Made by a program: the position numbers and the translations under genes | Shown here: positions 14,258-23,591 of the stretch, in pieces | Layout of the letters: every line of letters starts with the position of its first letter | Numbering within the stretch: the first letter of the stretch is position 1 | DNA from: Nocardioides thalensis | Lineage (GTDB): Bacteria > Actinomycetota > Actinomycetes > Propionibacteriales > Nocardioidaceae | NCBI RefSeq assembly: GCF_013410655.1 | Contig: NZ_JACCFP010000001.1 | Location: forward strand, 1 to 64,000 | Direction: 5' to 3' | Length of the DNA: 64,000 nucleotides | Notes under the pieces: model-generated | Seen by the model: the letters and a program-made list of their open reading frames with translations, nothing else | Databases searched by the model: none | What the model was told of the DNA's origin: nothing

Positions 14258-15613
14258 TCAGGCGGGCAGCCGTACGACGAGCCGCGCGCCCCCGAGAGCG
14301 CCGTCATCGACCGTGACCGTCCCGCCATGCGCGGCCACGATCTCGCGCACGATCGCGAGCCCGAGGCCGCTCCCGCCGGCGTCCCGCGCCCGCGCCTCGT
14401 CGAGGCGGACGAACCGCTCGAAGACCCGTTCTCGGTCCGCGGCGGGGATGCCCGGCCCGTCGTCCTCGACCACCAGCTCCACGGCGTCGGCACCGCCGCC
14501 GGGGGCCGTGCGGACGGAGAGGGAGACCGTGGTCCGCGCGTGCCGGGCCGCGTTGTCCACCAGGTTGCGCACCACCTGCCCGAGCGCGAGCCGGTCTCCG
14601 CGCACCCGGCCCGCGCTGACGCCGGAGGTGTCCACGGCGAGGCCGGTACGGCGTACCCGCGCACCCTCCGTGAGCGCGAGGTCGTCGAGGTCGACGTCGT
14701 CGCGACCGCGCAGTGCGGCACCCTCGTCGGCGCGGCTGAGCAGCAGCAGCTGCTCGATGAGCCGCTGCATCCGGTCCGACTCCTCGAGCACGGCCTCGGC
14801 GAGCTCGCCGGGTGGGAGTGCGTCCGGATGGGCGGAGGCCACTTCTGCCGTCTGTCGGATGCTGGCCAGCGGCGAGCGCAGCTCGTGGGAGGCGTCCGCC
14901 ACGAACTGGCGCTGCCGGTCCCGCGACTCCTCGAGCCGGCCGAGCATCCGGTTCACCGTGCGGGCCAGGCGGTGCACCTCGTCGCGGGAGGCGGGCTCCG
15001 GGACCCGCCGGTCGAGCCGGTCGCCGGTGATCTGGTCGGCCTCCTGCCGGATCCGCTCCACGGGCGCCAGCGCCCGGGCGGCGACGAGCCAGGTCGTGCC
15101 ACCCACCAGCAGGAGCACGAGAGGCAGGCCGACCAGCAGCGGCGGCAGCAGGGCGGCGGTCGACTCCTCGACGTCCTCCAGCGCGACGGCCGCGACGACG
15201 ACGTACTCCTCCTCGCCCCACTCGGCGTCCTCGGTGACCACGAGGTAGGGATGCTCGCCGCCGGGCAGGGAGACCTCGCCGCCGTCGGACGGGAGAGAGC
15301 GGGCCAACGGCTGGGACGACCGGACGACGGACCCGTCGGCGGCCAGCACCTGCCACACGACCTCCTCGGGCTCGTCGTCCGCGTCGTCGGAGTCGTCGCG
15401 CCCAGGCGGGTCCGGCAGCCCGCCGCTCTCGATCTCGTCGGCCAGCGACGACACCCGTTGCTCGGCGCCGGCCTCCAGTCCGTCGCGGAGCGACGCGCGC
15501 ACCAGCGCGACGAGCACGATCGCCCCGACCACGAGCACGACCGCGACGATCAGCACCGCGCCGGCCGTCGTACGGAACCGCACCGAGGCGCGGCTCCACC
15601 GCAGCTCAGCCAC
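14258..15613 (-). CDS. Two-component sensor histidine kinase
   Basis: 451 residues. GTG 15613 overlaps the regulator stop by 8 bp. Membrane segment 1 is VLIVAVVLVVGAIVLVALV (about 15-35), followed by an extracytoplasmic sensor with an acidic patch (DDSDDADDEPEE). Segment 2 is LLVGLPLVLLLVGG (about 165-185), then HAMP. The phospho-accepting His is in ADASHELRSPLASI. ATP-binding boxes: NLVDNAARHA, DDGPGIP, GGSGLGLAIV. All kinase motifs are intact. The acidic sensor and the acidic PepSY protein downstream suggest a cation or envelope signal; this is inference. Confidence 0.9.
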   Translation of the reverse strand: MAELRWSRASVRFRTTAGAVLIVAVVLVVGAIVLVALVRASLRDGLEAGAEQRVSSLADEIESGGLPDPPGRDDSDDADDEPEEVVWQVLAADGSVVRSSQPLARSLPSDGGEVSLPGGEHPYLVVTEDAEWGEEEYVVVAAVALEDVEESTAALLPPLLVGLPLVLLLVGGTTWLVAARALAPVERIRQEADQITGDRLDRRVPEPASRDEVHRLARTVNRMLGRLEESRDRQRQFVADASHELRSPLASIRQTAEVASAHPDALPPGELAEAVLEESDRMQRLIEQLLLLSRADEGAALRGRDDVDLDDLALTEGARVRRTGLAVDTSGVSAGRVRGDRLALGQVVRNLVDNAARHARTTVSLSVRTAPGGGADAVELVVEDDGPGIPAADRERVFERFVRLDEARARDAGGSGLGLAIVREIVAAHGGTVTVDDGALGGARLVVRLPA

Positions 15614-16283
15614 CGTCGCTCGCCAGTCGGTAGCCGGCGCCGCGGAGCGTCTGGATCGCCTCGCGCCCGAACGGGCGGTCGATCTTGTTGCGGAGGTGGC
15701 GCACGTAGACCTCCACGATGTTGGGGTCGCCGTCGAAGTCGACGTCCCACACGGCGTCGAGGATCTGGCGCTTGGAGACGACGTCGCCGGGGTGCCGGGC
15801 GAGGAACGCGAGCAGGGAGAACTCCCGTGCGGTGAGCGAGACCTCCACGTCCCCGCGCCACACCCGGCGGGCGGCCGGGTCGACCCGGATGTCGCCGGCC
15901 TCGAGCTGCGTCGGGCGCTCGCGGGCGCCACGGCGGGCGACGGTCCGCAGGCGAGCGACGAGCACCGGGAAGGAGAACGGTTTGGTCAGGTAGTCGTCGG
16001 CACCGGTATCGAGACCCTCCACCTGGTCCCACTCGCCGTCCTTGGCCGTGAGCATCAGGATCGGCGTCCAGTCCTTCTCGGCGCGGAGCGTCTCGCACAC
16101 CTTGTAGCCGTTGATGCCGGGCAGCATCAGGTCGAGCACGATGGCGTCGTAGTCGTTCTCGCGTGCGAGCCAGAGGCCGTCGGTGCCGTCGGCGGCCAGG
16201 TCCACGGCGAACCCCTCGGCCTCGAGCCCGATCCGGAGGGAGCGCGCGAGTCGTCGCTCGTCCTCGACGACGAGTACGCGCAT
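15606..16283 (-). CDS. OmpR-family response regulator
   Basis: 225 residues from ATG 16283 with GGAGGAA upstream. The receiver domain has the acidic pair EDE, phospho-acceptor Asp51 in IVLDLMLPG and Lys in TKPF. The C-terminal winged helix has EVSLTAREFSLLAFLARHPG and VYVRHLRNKIDRPF. It overlaps the kinase gene and is its obvious partner. An in-frame start 10 codons earlier exists but has no ribosome site. Confidence 0.9.
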   Translation of the reverse strand: MRVLVVEDERRLARSLRIGLEAEGFAVDLAADGTDGLWLARENDYDAIVLDLMLPGINGYKVCETLRAEKDWTPILMLTAKDGEWDQVEGLDTGADDYLTKPFSFPVLVARLRTVARRGARERPTQLEAGDIRVDPAARRVWRGDVEVSLTAREFSLLAFLARHPGDVVSKRQILDAVWDVDFDGDPNIVEVYVRHLRNKIDRPFGREAIQTLRGAGYRLASDGG

Positions 16284-16361
16284 GGGTTCCTCCGGGCGGT
16301 CGGGTCCGCCCATTCTCGCGGGTTGCTCCTGAATGCCCGCTGAAGAGCCCGCGGCAGCGGA

Positions 16362-16925
16362 CTACGCGCCGACGCCCGCCCGGTCGGCGTGGGCGGAGAG
16401 TCGGGTGAGCACCTGCTCGACGCCGGTGACGACGCCCTTCTGGTCGTACGGCGCCGGCGCGATCACGTTGACGCTCTGGATCAGGTCGCCGTTCTGCACG
16501 AAGCCCGTGACGTAGAGCTGCTTCTTCACCACGTCGACCACGACCCGGGCGGCGTCGGCGCCGGCGATCACCGGGTCGTCGACGTCGGCGTCCTCGGGCT
16601 GGCCCATCGTGTCCCACGCCTGGTCGAGACCGCCGGAGAACTGGAGGTAGTTGGCCTCGATGACCGGCTGGCCGGTCCTCTCCTCGGGCACGAACCGGCA
16701 GACCGGCGCGGTCGGCTCGCCCGCCTCCTCGGTGGCGACGGTGCCGAACTGCCTCTCGATGAAGGCGGCGTCGAGCGCGTCGCAGGGGTTCCACAGCGCC
16801 GGGGTCTCGGTGGGGAGGTCGGGCCTCGGGGCGACGTCGTCGCCGCACCCGGCCAGCAGGAGCGCTGCCAGCAGGAGGCCCGAGGTTTCGAGGCTCGTCG
16901 CTAGCGCTCCTCGCACCTCAACCAC
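16362..16925 (-). CDS. Lipoprotein, DUF3558-like, with repeat-encoded N-terminus
   Basis: 187 residues if started at GTG 16925 (or GTG 16916). A lipobox LLAGC follows the short hydrophobic run LLLAALL. The mature part (NPCDALDAAFIERQFG, a Cys in PVCRFVPEE) resembles actinobacterial DUF3558 lipoproteins. The first 16 residues, MVEVRGALATSLETSG, are encoded by an interspersed repeat and do not look like a normal signal-peptide n-region: there is no Lys/Arg cluster before the core. The repeat probably replaced the original start region. Confidence 0.65.
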   Translation of the reverse strand: MVEVRGALATSLETSGLLLAALLLAGCGDDVAPRPDLPTETPALWNPCDALDAAFIERQFGTVATEEAGEPTAPVCRFVPEERTGQPVIEANYLQFSGGLDQAWDTMGQPEDADVDDPVIAGADAARVVVDVVKKQLYVTGFVQNGDLIQSVNVIAPAPYDQKGVVTGVEQVLTRLSAHADRAGVGA

Positions 16926-17008
16926 CGGCCTTGCTCGTCGCTAGCGCTCCTCGCACCTCAACCACCGGCCTTGCTCGTCGCTAGCGCTCTTCGCACCTCA
17001 ACCACCGG
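16884..17008. repeat. Three tandem copies of the GGTTTCGAGG repeat
   Basis: A full 45-bp copy (16884-16928) is followed by two partial copies (16933-16968 and 16973-17008), giving a 40-bp period over the shared part, which begins GCTCGTCGCTAGCG and ends ACCTCAACCACCGG. The third copy has one T for C change. The array provides the stop codon of the kinase at 16998 and the probable start codon of the lipoprotein gene. Confidence 0.85.
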
Positions 17009-18449
17009 AGACACGCTCCTCGCCGGGCAGCCGCATCACCAGGCGGGTGCCGCCGCCGGCGCTCTCGGTGACCTGCACGGTGCCGGCGTGGCGCTCGACG
17101 ACCTGGCGCACGATCGAGAGGCCGAGGCCGGAGCCCGGCATGGTGCGCGAGTCGGGTGCGCGCCAGAAGCGGTCGAAGACCAGCTCCCGGTGCGCCTCGG
17201 CGATGCCGGGGCCCTGGTCGTCGACCGTCAGCACTCCGTCGCTGAGCCGGACCGTCACCTTGCCTCCTTCGGGGCTCCACTTCGCTGCGTTGTCGAGCAT
17301 GTTGGTCACCGCACGCTCCAGCGCGGCGGCCTCGCCCGTCAGCCGCCACGGGCGGGTGAACACCTCGAAGGTCAGCCCGGGCGCGCGCCGCCGTACCCGC
17401 TGTACGGCGTGGTCCACGATCTCAGCAAGGTCGACCGGCTCGACCAGCGGGACCGCCGGCGCCTCGCGCGCGAGCTCGGTCAGGTCGCCGATCAAGGTCG
17501 TCAGCTCCTCGATCTGGGCGCGCACGTCCTCCAGCACCTCGCGTCGGGCGTCCGCGGGCAGGGCCGCGTCCGGCGCGTCGACCTCCATCGTGAGCAGGTC
17601 GATGTTGGTGCGCAGCGAGGTCAGTGGCGTGCGCAGCTCGTGGCCGGCGTCGGCGACCAGCTGGCGCTGGCGCGTGCGGGTGGCGTCGAGCGTCGTGAGC
17701 ATCTGGTTGAACGCCGTGGCGAGGCGCGCGACCTCGTCGTCGCCCTCGACCGGGAGCGGGGTGAAGTCCTCGGTGCGGGCGATCTCCTCGACGGAGGTCG
17801 TCAGCTTCCGCACCGGACGCAGCCCGTTGGAGGCGACCGCCCAGCCCGCCGCGGCCGCGACCAGCACGCCGGCCATGCCGAACGCGAGGGTGACCCAGCC
17901 CAGCCGGGCGAGGATCCGGTCCTGGTCCTCGAGAGATTGGGCGATCACCAGGGCGACGTTGTCCGGCCTGGGCTCCGGTCCGGTCAGGGGCACGGATGCC
18001 ACGCGGAACCGCTCGCCGTCGACGGTCACTGTGCGGATGCTGTAGGGCTGGGACCCGCCGGCCACCTCGAGCTCGGACGACCCCAGCGGGATCTCGGGTC
18101 CGGTGTCGATCGACACCACGTCGCCGTCGACGTGGACGTACCCGATGCGGACATCACCGGCGCCGACCGCCCAAGAGGGCACCCGGTTGGCGTTGAGGTT
18201 GAGGTCCAGCAGCACGTTGGTCGCGGCTGCGGCCTTGGCGCGCTGCAGCAAGGAGTGGTCGAGGGAGTCCTGCATCTGCATGCGAGCCGTGAAGTAGGCA
18301 CCGACGGCGATCACGGCCGCGGTGATGCCCACGGCCATCGTCGTCAGCAGGATCACCCGGCTCGCGAGCGAGCGGCGGTAGTGCCACCGCCCGTCGGGGC
18401 CCTGGCCCAGGGTCATCGACCGCGCCGTCAACGGCACGAAGCCGCTCAC
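16998..18449 (-). CDS. mprB: MprB-like sensor histidine kinase
   Basis: 483 residues; GTG 18449 overlaps the regulator stop (GTGA). Membrane segments are [21 protein letters not shown] (about 32-52) and [18 protein letters not shown] (about 188-206) around an extracellular sensor of about 130 residues. HAMP follows. H-box: [19 protein letters not shown]. ATPase boxes: [22 protein letters not shown] and [10 protein letters not shown]-box and layout match mycobacterial MprB, an envelope-stress sensor. The last residues VSGG and the stop are encoded by a repeat copy. Confidence 0.85.
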   Translation of the reverse strand: MSGFVPLTARSMTLGQGPDGRWHYRRSLASRVILLTTMAVGITAAVIAVGAYFTARMQMQDSLDHSLLQRAKAAAATNVLLDLNLNANRVPSWAVGAGDVRIGYVHVDGDVVSIDTGPEIPLGSSELEVAGGSQPYSIRTVTVDGERFRVASVPLTGPEPRPDNVALVIAQSLEDQDRILARLGWVTLAFGMAGVLVAAAAGWAVASNGLRPVRKLTTSVEEIARTEDFTPLPVEGDDEVARLATAFNQMLTTLDATRTRQRQLVADAGHELRTPLTSLRTNIDLLTMEVDAPDAALPADARREVLEDVRAQIEELTTLIGDLTELAREAPAVPLVEPVDLAEIVDHAVQRVRRRAPGLTFEVFTRPWRLTGEAAALERAVTNMLDNAAKWSPEGGKVTVRLSDGVLTVDDQGPGIAEAHRELVFDRFWRAPDSRTMPGSGLGLSIVRQVVERHAGTVQVTESAGGGTRLVMRLPGEERVSGG

Positions 18450-19153
18450 GCTTCCTTCAGGACGTAGCCGACGCCGCGCACGGTGTGGATCAGCCGCGGC
18501 TCGCCCTCGGCCTCGGTCTTGCGGCGCAGGTAGCCGACGTAGACCTCCAGCGAGTTGGCCGTCGTCGGGAAGTCGTAGCCCCAGACCTCCTCGAGGATGA
18601 ACGACCGGTCGAGCACCCGGCGCGGTCGGCGCAGGAACATCTCCAGCAGCGTGAACTCGGTGCGGGTGAGCTCGATCGGCCGGCCGTTGCGGGTGACCTC
18701 GCGGGTGGTGACGTTCATGGTGAGGTCGGCGAACGCGAGCGTCTCCTCCTCGTCGTCGCCGTCGACCGGGGCGGCCCGGCGGAGCAGGGCGCGGAGCCGG
18801 GCGAGCAGCTCCTGGAGGGCGAACGGCTTGGTCAGGTAGTCGTCGGCGCCTGCGTCGAGGCCCTCGACCCGGTCACCGACCGCGTCGCGGGCCGTGAGCA
18901 CGATGACCGGCACGTCGTTGCCGGCCGCGCGCAGCGCGCGGGTCGCCTCGAGCCCGTCGAGGCGCGGCATCATCACGTCCATCACGACCACGTCGGGGTT
19001 CAGCGAGCCGATCCCGGCGAGCGCCTCCGCGCCGTCGGCGGCCAGCTGCACGTCGTAGCCGTTGAACTCCAGCGAGCGGCGCAGCGACTCGCGCACCGCG
19101 CGGTCGTCGTCGACGACGAGGACGCGGTGCTTGACGGCGGTCGGCTGGCTCAC
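18446..19153 (-). CDS. mprA: MprA-like response regulator
   Basis: 235 residues starting with GTG 19153. The receiver has the acidic DDD, Asp in [12 protein letters not shown] and Lys in LTKPF. The OmpR winged helix has [20 protein letters not shown] and [20 protein letters not shown], strongly MprA/TcrA-like. It is co-translated with the kinase through GTGA. In mycobacteria MprA controls stress sigma factors; targets here are unknown. Confidence 0.88.
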   Translation of the reverse strand: MSQPTAVKHRVLVVDDDRAVRESLRRSLEFNGYDVQLAADGAEALAGIGSLNPDVVVMDVMMPRLDGLEATRALRAAGNDVPVIVLTARDAVGDRVEGLDAGADDYLTKPFALQELLARLRALLRRAAPVDGDDEEETLAFADLTMNVTTREVTRNGRPIELTRTEFTLLEMFLRRPRRVLDRSFILEEVWGYDFPTTANSLEVYVGYLRRKTEAEGEPRLIHTVRGVGYVLKEA

Positions 19154-19200
19154 TCGAACATCATGCCCGTGCAGGCTGAGGTTGTGCTGAGAGGCGGGGC

Positions 19201-20061
19201 CTACAGGTAGCGGGCGGCGAGCCGCGCGGCCCGGGCACCGTACTGCCCCCCGAAGAGGCAGGCGTGCACGAGCAGCGGGAACAGCTGGTGGATCGCCAGC
19301 CGGTCCTCCCAGCCGTCGGCGAGCGGGTGCTCCTCGTCGTACGCCGCCATCACGTGCTGGAGCTGCGGGAGGCCGAAGAGCGCGAGCATCGCGAGGTCGA
19401 CCTCGCGGTGGCCGCCGTAGGCGGCGGGGTCGATGGCGACGACGCGGTCGTCGTTGGTGAAGAGGACGTTGCCGTTCCAGAGGTCGCCGTGGAGGCGGGC
19501 GGGCGGCTCGTCGGGGACGATCTCGCCGATCTTGGCGACGGCCTGCTCGATGGTCGCGGCGTCGGCGGCCTCCACCATGCCGTGGTCGCGGGCGACCTTG
19601 AGGTACGGCGCGATCCGCCGCTCGGCGTAGAACTCCGCCCAGGTGTCCATCGGCCGGTTGCGCAGCGGGAGCCGGCCGATGAAGCCCTCGGTGTCCAGCC
19701 CGAAGGAGGGGGCGCCGCTCCGGTGGGTGCGGGCGAGCGCGCGCCCGAACGAGGCTGCGGCGTCGGCACCGGTCTTGCCGGACTCGATCCAGGCGAGGAT
19801 CAGGCAGTCGTCGGCGACGCCGAGCACCTCGGGCGTGGCGACGCCGTCCTCGACCTCGGCGAGCCAGCGGAGGCCGGTCGCCTCGGCGGCGAAGAAGCCC
19901 TCGGGCGCCCCGGTGAGGGTCTTGAGGAACGCGGTGCGACCGTTGCTCAGCCGGAGCTTGACCGCTGTGCAGATGTCACCGCCGGCGACCGGCGCCGTGG
20001 CGATGACCGAGGACCCGAGGAGCTGCTCGGCGCGTCCGGCCACTACCGGTTGCCGTGCCAT
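19201..20061 (-). CDS. Fructosamine/ketosamine-3-kinase family protein
   Basis: 286 residues starting at ATG 20061 after GGGGGAGG. The kinase-like fold shows [12 protein letters not shown] (catalytic loop) and [18 protein letters not shown] (metal-binding), the signature of the fructosamine kinase family. Members phosphorylate ketosamines on glycated proteins, leading to their repair (family knowledge). FLKTLTG carries the ATP-binding Lys. It is cytosolic, with no clear operon partner. Confidence 0.88.
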   Translation of the reverse strand: MARQPVVAGRAEQLLGSSVIATAPVAGGDICTAVKLRLSNGRTAFLKTLTGAPEGFFAAEATGLRWLAEVEDGVATPEVLGVADDCLILAWIESGKTGADAAASFGRALARTHRSGAPSFGLDTEGFIGRLPLRNRPMDTWAEFYAERRIAPYLKVARDHGMVEAADAATIEQAVAKIGEIVPDEPPARLHGDLWNGNVLFTNDDRVVAIDPAAYGGHREVDLAMLALFGLPQLQHVMAAYDEEHPLADGWEDRLAIHQLFPLLVHACLFGGQYGARAARLAARYL

Positions 20062-20091
20062 GCCTCCCCCTGTCTCTCTGCTTCCTTGCGT

Positions 20092-20526
20092 TCAGGCCTG
20101 TCCCTTGAGCGCCCGCGGGATCTCTCGCCCTTGCTCGATCGCCTTCTCGGGCGCCTTCACCTTCTTGAACTTGCGTATCGCCACGAAGACCATCAGCCCC
20201 GCGACCAGCAGGTAGAACCCGAAGACGATCAGGAACGCCCAGTGCAGGTCGAGGCCGGAGCCGTTCCAGTGGATGAAGTAGGCGATGGCGACCGACAGCA
20301 TGATCACCGCGAGCACCAGGACGAACGCCGCTGCCGCCAGCAGGCCGGCGCCGATGCCGCCGGCGGTCACGCTGACCTTCAGCTCCGACTTGGCGAGCTG
20401 GATCTCCTTGCGCATGAGCGTGGAGAAGTCGGTCTGGGCGTCCTTGATCAGGCGCCCGATCGTTGGCTCTTCAGACGCGCCACCCGCGGGGTGGCGGGCG
20501 GGAACAGTCGGCGGTGGCGTGGCCAT
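20092..20526 (-). CDS. Putative actinobacterial holin-X family membrane protein
   Basis: 144 residues from ATG 20526. Two long hydrophobic helices (GAGLLAAAAFVLVLAVIMLSVA and HWAFLIVFGFYLLVAGLMVFVA) follow a charged helix TLMRKEIQLAKSELK. This matches the Phage_holin_3_6 family, which is widespread in actinobacterial chromosomes and not linked to prophage here. The role is unknown. The tail is Lys-rich (RKFKKVKAPEK). Confidence 0.75.
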   Translation of the reverse strand: MATPPPTVPARHPAGGASEEPTIGRLIKDAQTDFSTLMRKEIQLAKSELKVSVTAGGIGAGLLAAAAFVLVLAVIMLSVAIAYFIHWNGSGLDLHWAFLIVFGFYLLVAGLMVFVAIRKFKKVKAPEKAIEQGREIPRALKGQA

Positions 20527-20647
20527 GCTCCCGACCCTATCGAAGTGCCCGGAGTCGTGGGGCCGAGTGCCGTGCCCGTAGAATCCGCCCCAGGTGAGCC
20601 GGGAAGTCTGGTCGGCGCTCGTGCAGCCGACCCCCGAGGAGACCAGC

Positions 20648-21973
20648 GTGCCCGACCGCGACCTGTGGCAGCAGGGCCCGATCTGGAGCAGGAGCGACCG
20701 TCCGGTCGCGCGGTACGTCGCCCGCCCTCTGCGTGAGTTCCTCCGCGTCGAGGCCGCCGGGTCGATCCTGCTGGTGCTCGCCGCGGTGGCGGCGCTGGTG
20801 TGGGCCAACTCGCCGTGGGGCGGCAGCTACGACGACTTCTGGCACGCCCACGTGACCCTGGAGGTGGGCCCGTTCGGCGTCGAGGGCAGCCTCCAGCACT
20901 GGGTCAACGACGCCCTCATGGTCGTCTTCTTCTTCGTCGTCGGCCTCGAGATCAAGTACGAGCTCGTCAACGGCGACCTGCGCGACCCCCGCACGGCGGC
21001 CCTGCCGATCGTCGCGGCCGTGGGCGGGATGGTGGTGCCGGCCGCGATCTACGCCGCGATCGCCGGAGGGGGAGACGCGGGCGCCGGCTGGGGCATCCCG
21101 ATGGCCACCGACATCGCGTTCGCCGTCGGAGTGCTCGGCCTGCTCGGGCAGCGGATCCCGTCGGCGGCGCGGCTGTTCCTGCTGACGCTCGCGATCGTCG
21201 ACGACATCGGCGCGATCCTCGTGATCGCCGTGTTCTACACCGCCGACCTCGACCTGCGCTGGCTGGTGATCGCTCTCGTCCTGCTCGGACTGGTGGTGGC
21301 GATGCGGTTGGCACGCGTGTGGGCGCTGCCGGCGTACCTCGTCGTCGGCGTGGCGACCTGGTACGCCCTGCTGGAGTCCGGCGTCCACGCGACCCTCGCG
21401 GGCGTGGCGCTCGGCCTGCTGACGCCCGCGACCGCGCTGCTGCGGGCCGACGTCGCCCGGGAGTACGCCGACGAGGCGCTGCACGACCGTGCGCTCGACC
21501 AGGAGGAGGTGCACCGCCTGCGCTTCCTGCTCGTGGAGTCGGTGCCGATGGTCGAGCGGCTCCAGCACCACCTGCACCCGGTCTCGGCGTACGTCGTGCT
21601 TCCGGTGTTCGCCCTCGCCAACGCCGGCGTCCACCTCGGGGCCGGACTCGGGGACGCGGTGACCTCGTCGGTCGCCCTCGGCATCGGCGCCGGCCTGGTG
21701 CTCGGCAAGCCGGTCGGCATCCTGCTCGCGTGCTTTCTGGCGGTCCGGCTGGGCCTGGCCCGGCTGCCGCGCGACACCGGCTGGGCCCAGGTCGCGGGCG
21801 TCGGCGCGGTCGCCGGCATCGGCTTCACGGTGTCGCTGTTCATCGCGGGCCTGTCGTTCCCGGACGCGCCGGGCCTCACCGAGCAGGCCAAGATCGGGAT
21901 CCTGCTGGCGTCGCTGGTCGCTGCTCTCGTCGGTACGGCGCTGCTCCTCCTGTCGACGCGCCGGACTCCGTAG
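20648..21973 (+). CDS. nhaA: Na+/H+ antiporter NhaA
   Basis: 441 residues from GTG 20648, chosen because GAGGAG lies seven bases upstream; GTG 20594 would add 18 residues. It is an integral membrane protein of about 12 segments. Family motifs are clear: NDALMVVFFFVVGLEIK, PMATDIAFAVGVL, and LAIVDDIGAILVIA with the adjacent Asp pair that carries Na+ and protons. The C-terminal GIGFTVSLFIAGLSF is also typical. The role is sodium and pH homeostasis. Its 3' end overlaps the convergent gene at 21876 by 98 bp. Confidence 0.93.
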   Translation: MPDRDLWQQGPIWSRSDRPVARYVARPLREFLRVEAAGSILLVLAAVAALVWANSPWGGSYDDFWHAHVTLEVGPFGVEGSLQHWVNDALMVVFFFVVGLEIKYELVNGDLRDPRTAALPIVAAVGGMVVPAAIYAAIAGGGDAGAGWGIPMATDIAFAVGVLGLLGQRIPSAARLFLLTLAIVDDIGAILVIAVFYTADLDLRWLVIALVLLGLVVAMRLARVWALPAYLVVGVATWYALLESGVHATLAGVALGLLTPATALLRADVAREYADEALHDRALDQEEVHRLRFLLVESVPMVERLQHHLHPVSAYVVLPVFALANAGVHLGAGLGDAVTSSVALGIGAGLVLGKPVGILLACFLAVRLGLARLPRDTGWAQVAGVGAVAGIGFTVSLFIAGLSFPDAPGLTEQAKIGILLASLVAALVGTALLLLSTRRTP

Positions 21974-22895
21974 CCAGGCGCAGGGCACCGCCGATCGCGC
22001 CGGCGAGCGCGCACAGCAGGACCAGCAGGCTGAGGAAGGCGTGGGCAGGGTGGGTCTGGGGCGCGCCCCACGCGTCGTCGGCGATCACCACCTGCTTCAT
22101 GGTGTCGAGGAACGTGCCGCTGAACAGCACCGCGGTGCCCACCCAGAGCCCGGCCAGGCGCAGGCGGGTCAGGCGTCCGCCGCGCAGGAGCCCGGTGGCC
22201 GCGGCAGCGCCCGCCAGCGCGGCCGTGGCGCTGACCACCAGGAACGTCTGCTGGGCGGTCGTCGGGTCGTCGAACGGGCCACCGCCGACGGTGGCCCACA
22301 GCCCCTGCTGGACGGCGAACACCACGGCGCCGATGACGAAGACTCGGCCCAGCAGGAGCTCCAGCGCGAGCGTCGGGCCGCCGGCTGCTCGGTCGGATCC
22401 GCCGCGGGCCACGACCGGCCAGCGGTCCCGGGCGTAGAGCACGAAGCCCGACAGCAGCAGCACGGCCTGGGCGGCGAAGCCCAGGTAGACCAGAGCGAAG
22501 ACCCAGCCGGCGAGGACGTCGTTCCCCGCCAGCGCGTTGCCACCCCCGGTCGCGCCCTGGAGCAGGCTGCCGATCAGCGCGCCACCTCCGACGGGCACCA
22601 AGAGCCCGGTCGCGACCCACGCGGGCAGCACCACCAGGAGAGGAGGGAGGCGTCGGCCGACCGGCAGCACCAGGGCCAGGGCCACGGCGATCGCCACGAC
22701 CTCGAGGCCGGCTGTGATCACGTTGGCCGTCCGCGTGGTGTCGTCGAAGCCCTCCTGGGAGACCCCGATGTCCGACCCGGCGATCCAGGCGATCTTGAGC
22801 AGGAGGTAGGGCAGGCATGCCGCAACGGTCGCGGCGCAGATCCAGGCTCGTTGGCGCATGGATCGAGACAACCATCGCCGGGTCGACAGGCGCAT
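21876..22895 (-). CDS. Polytopic membrane protein of unknown function
   Basis: 339 residues (ATG 22895; ATG 22859 is also possible), with about eight hydrophobic segments such as ICAATVAACLPYLLLKIAWIAG, VLAGWVFALVYLGFAAQAVLLL and FLSLLVLLCALAGAIGG. The last 30 residues (STGGAAPYRREQRPATP) are polar and lie antisense to the end of nhaA. I do not recognise the family. Confidence 0.65.
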   Translation of the reverse strand: MRLSTRRWLSRSMRQRAWICAATVAACLPYLLLKIAWIAGSDIGVSQEGFDDTTRTANVITAGLEVVAIAVALALVLPVGRRLPPLLVVLPAWVATGLLVPVGGGALIGSLLQGATGGGNALAGNDVLAGWVFALVYLGFAAQAVLLLSGFVLYARDRWPVVARGGSDRAAGGPTLALELLLGRVFVIGAVVFAVQQGLWATVGGGPFDDPTTAQQTFLVVSATAALAGAAAATGLLRGGRLTRLRLAGLWVGTAVLFSGTFLDTMKQVVIADDAWGAPQTHPAHAFLSLLVLLCALAGAIGGALRLATESGASTGGAAPYRREQRPATPAGSRSWPAR

Positions 22896-22943
22896 CGGGA
22901 CGTTCCCTGGTCCACCCCCGGCGGCAGCGGGGCGATCCCCGGG

Positions 22944-23591
22944 TCAGCCCCCGACGCCGTCGAGCGTGTGCGCGCCGACGGTCGCCTTGGCCGCCAGGTA
23001 GAGCGCGTTCGCCGGCGACAGGTGCACCCGCGTCGGGACCCGCTCGACCACCGTGATCCCGTCCCGCGCCAGCTGCTCCGCCTTGTCGGGGTTGTTGCTC
23101 AGGAGCCGCAGCCGCCGTACGCCGAGGGCGCGGAGCATCTGCGCCGCGGCCGTGTAGTCGCGCTCGTCGGCGCCGTGGCCGAGCGCCTCGTTGGCGGCGT
23201 AGGTGTCGAGCCCCGCGTCCTGGAGGGTGTAGGCGTCGAGCTTCTCGTAGAGGCCGATGCCGCGGCCCTCCTGCCGCAGGTAGAGCAGGAAGCCCCCGGC
23301 GCGGCTGATCCGGAGGATCGCCTCGTGCAGCTGGGGCCCGCAGTCGCAGCGCTCGCTGCCGAGCACGTCGCCGGTGAGGCACTCGCTGTGCAGCCGGACC
23401 AGCGGCGGCGCGCCGTCGCGGGGCACCTCGTGCAGCGCCGCGGCCCACGGCCCGAGCCCGATCGCCAAGTGCTCGCGCCCGTCGGACAGGCCGGTGAACG
23501 TGAACGCCCGGCCGGACAGGCGCTGGTCCCCGACCCGCAGCGGGATCGTCAGGTCGGTGCGGACGGCGGCCGGCGCCGGCTGGTCGTGCAT
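22944..23591 (-). CDS. ribA: GTP cyclohydrolase II
   Basis: 215 residues from ATG 23591, overlapping the preceding stop (ATGA). Zinc ligands are in HSECLTGDVLGSERCDCG. The GTP-site motif is LRQEGRGIGLYEKLDAYTLQD, and SNNPDKAEQL is conserved. The enzyme turns GTP into diaminohydroxy-ribosylamino-pyrimidinone phosphate, formate and pyrophosphate. It is a stand-alone domain without the DHBP synthase found in many riboflavin RibBA proteins, and no other riboflavin gene (ribH, ribE) is close. It probably feeds the RibD-like reductase next to it. Confidence 0.88.
   Translation of the reverse strand: MHDQPAPAAVRTDLTIPLRVGDQRLSGRAFTFTGLSDGREHLAIGLGPWAAALHEVPRDGAPPLVRLHSECLTGDVLGSERCDCGPQLHEAILRISRAGGFLLYLRQEGRGIGLYEKLDAYTLQDAGLDTYAANEALGHGADERDYTAAAQMLRALGVRRLRLLSNNPDKAEQLARDGITVVERVPTRVHLSPANALYLAAKATVGAHTLDGVGG

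Noticed and set aside
16884..17008. Tandem repeats resembling a small CRISPR array
   Set aside because: Units are nearly contiguous with only 4-base gaps, no spacers of unique sequence and no cas genes.
20092..20526. Holin as sign of a prophage
   Set aside because: This holin-X family is common in actinobacterial chromosomes and no other phage gene is present.
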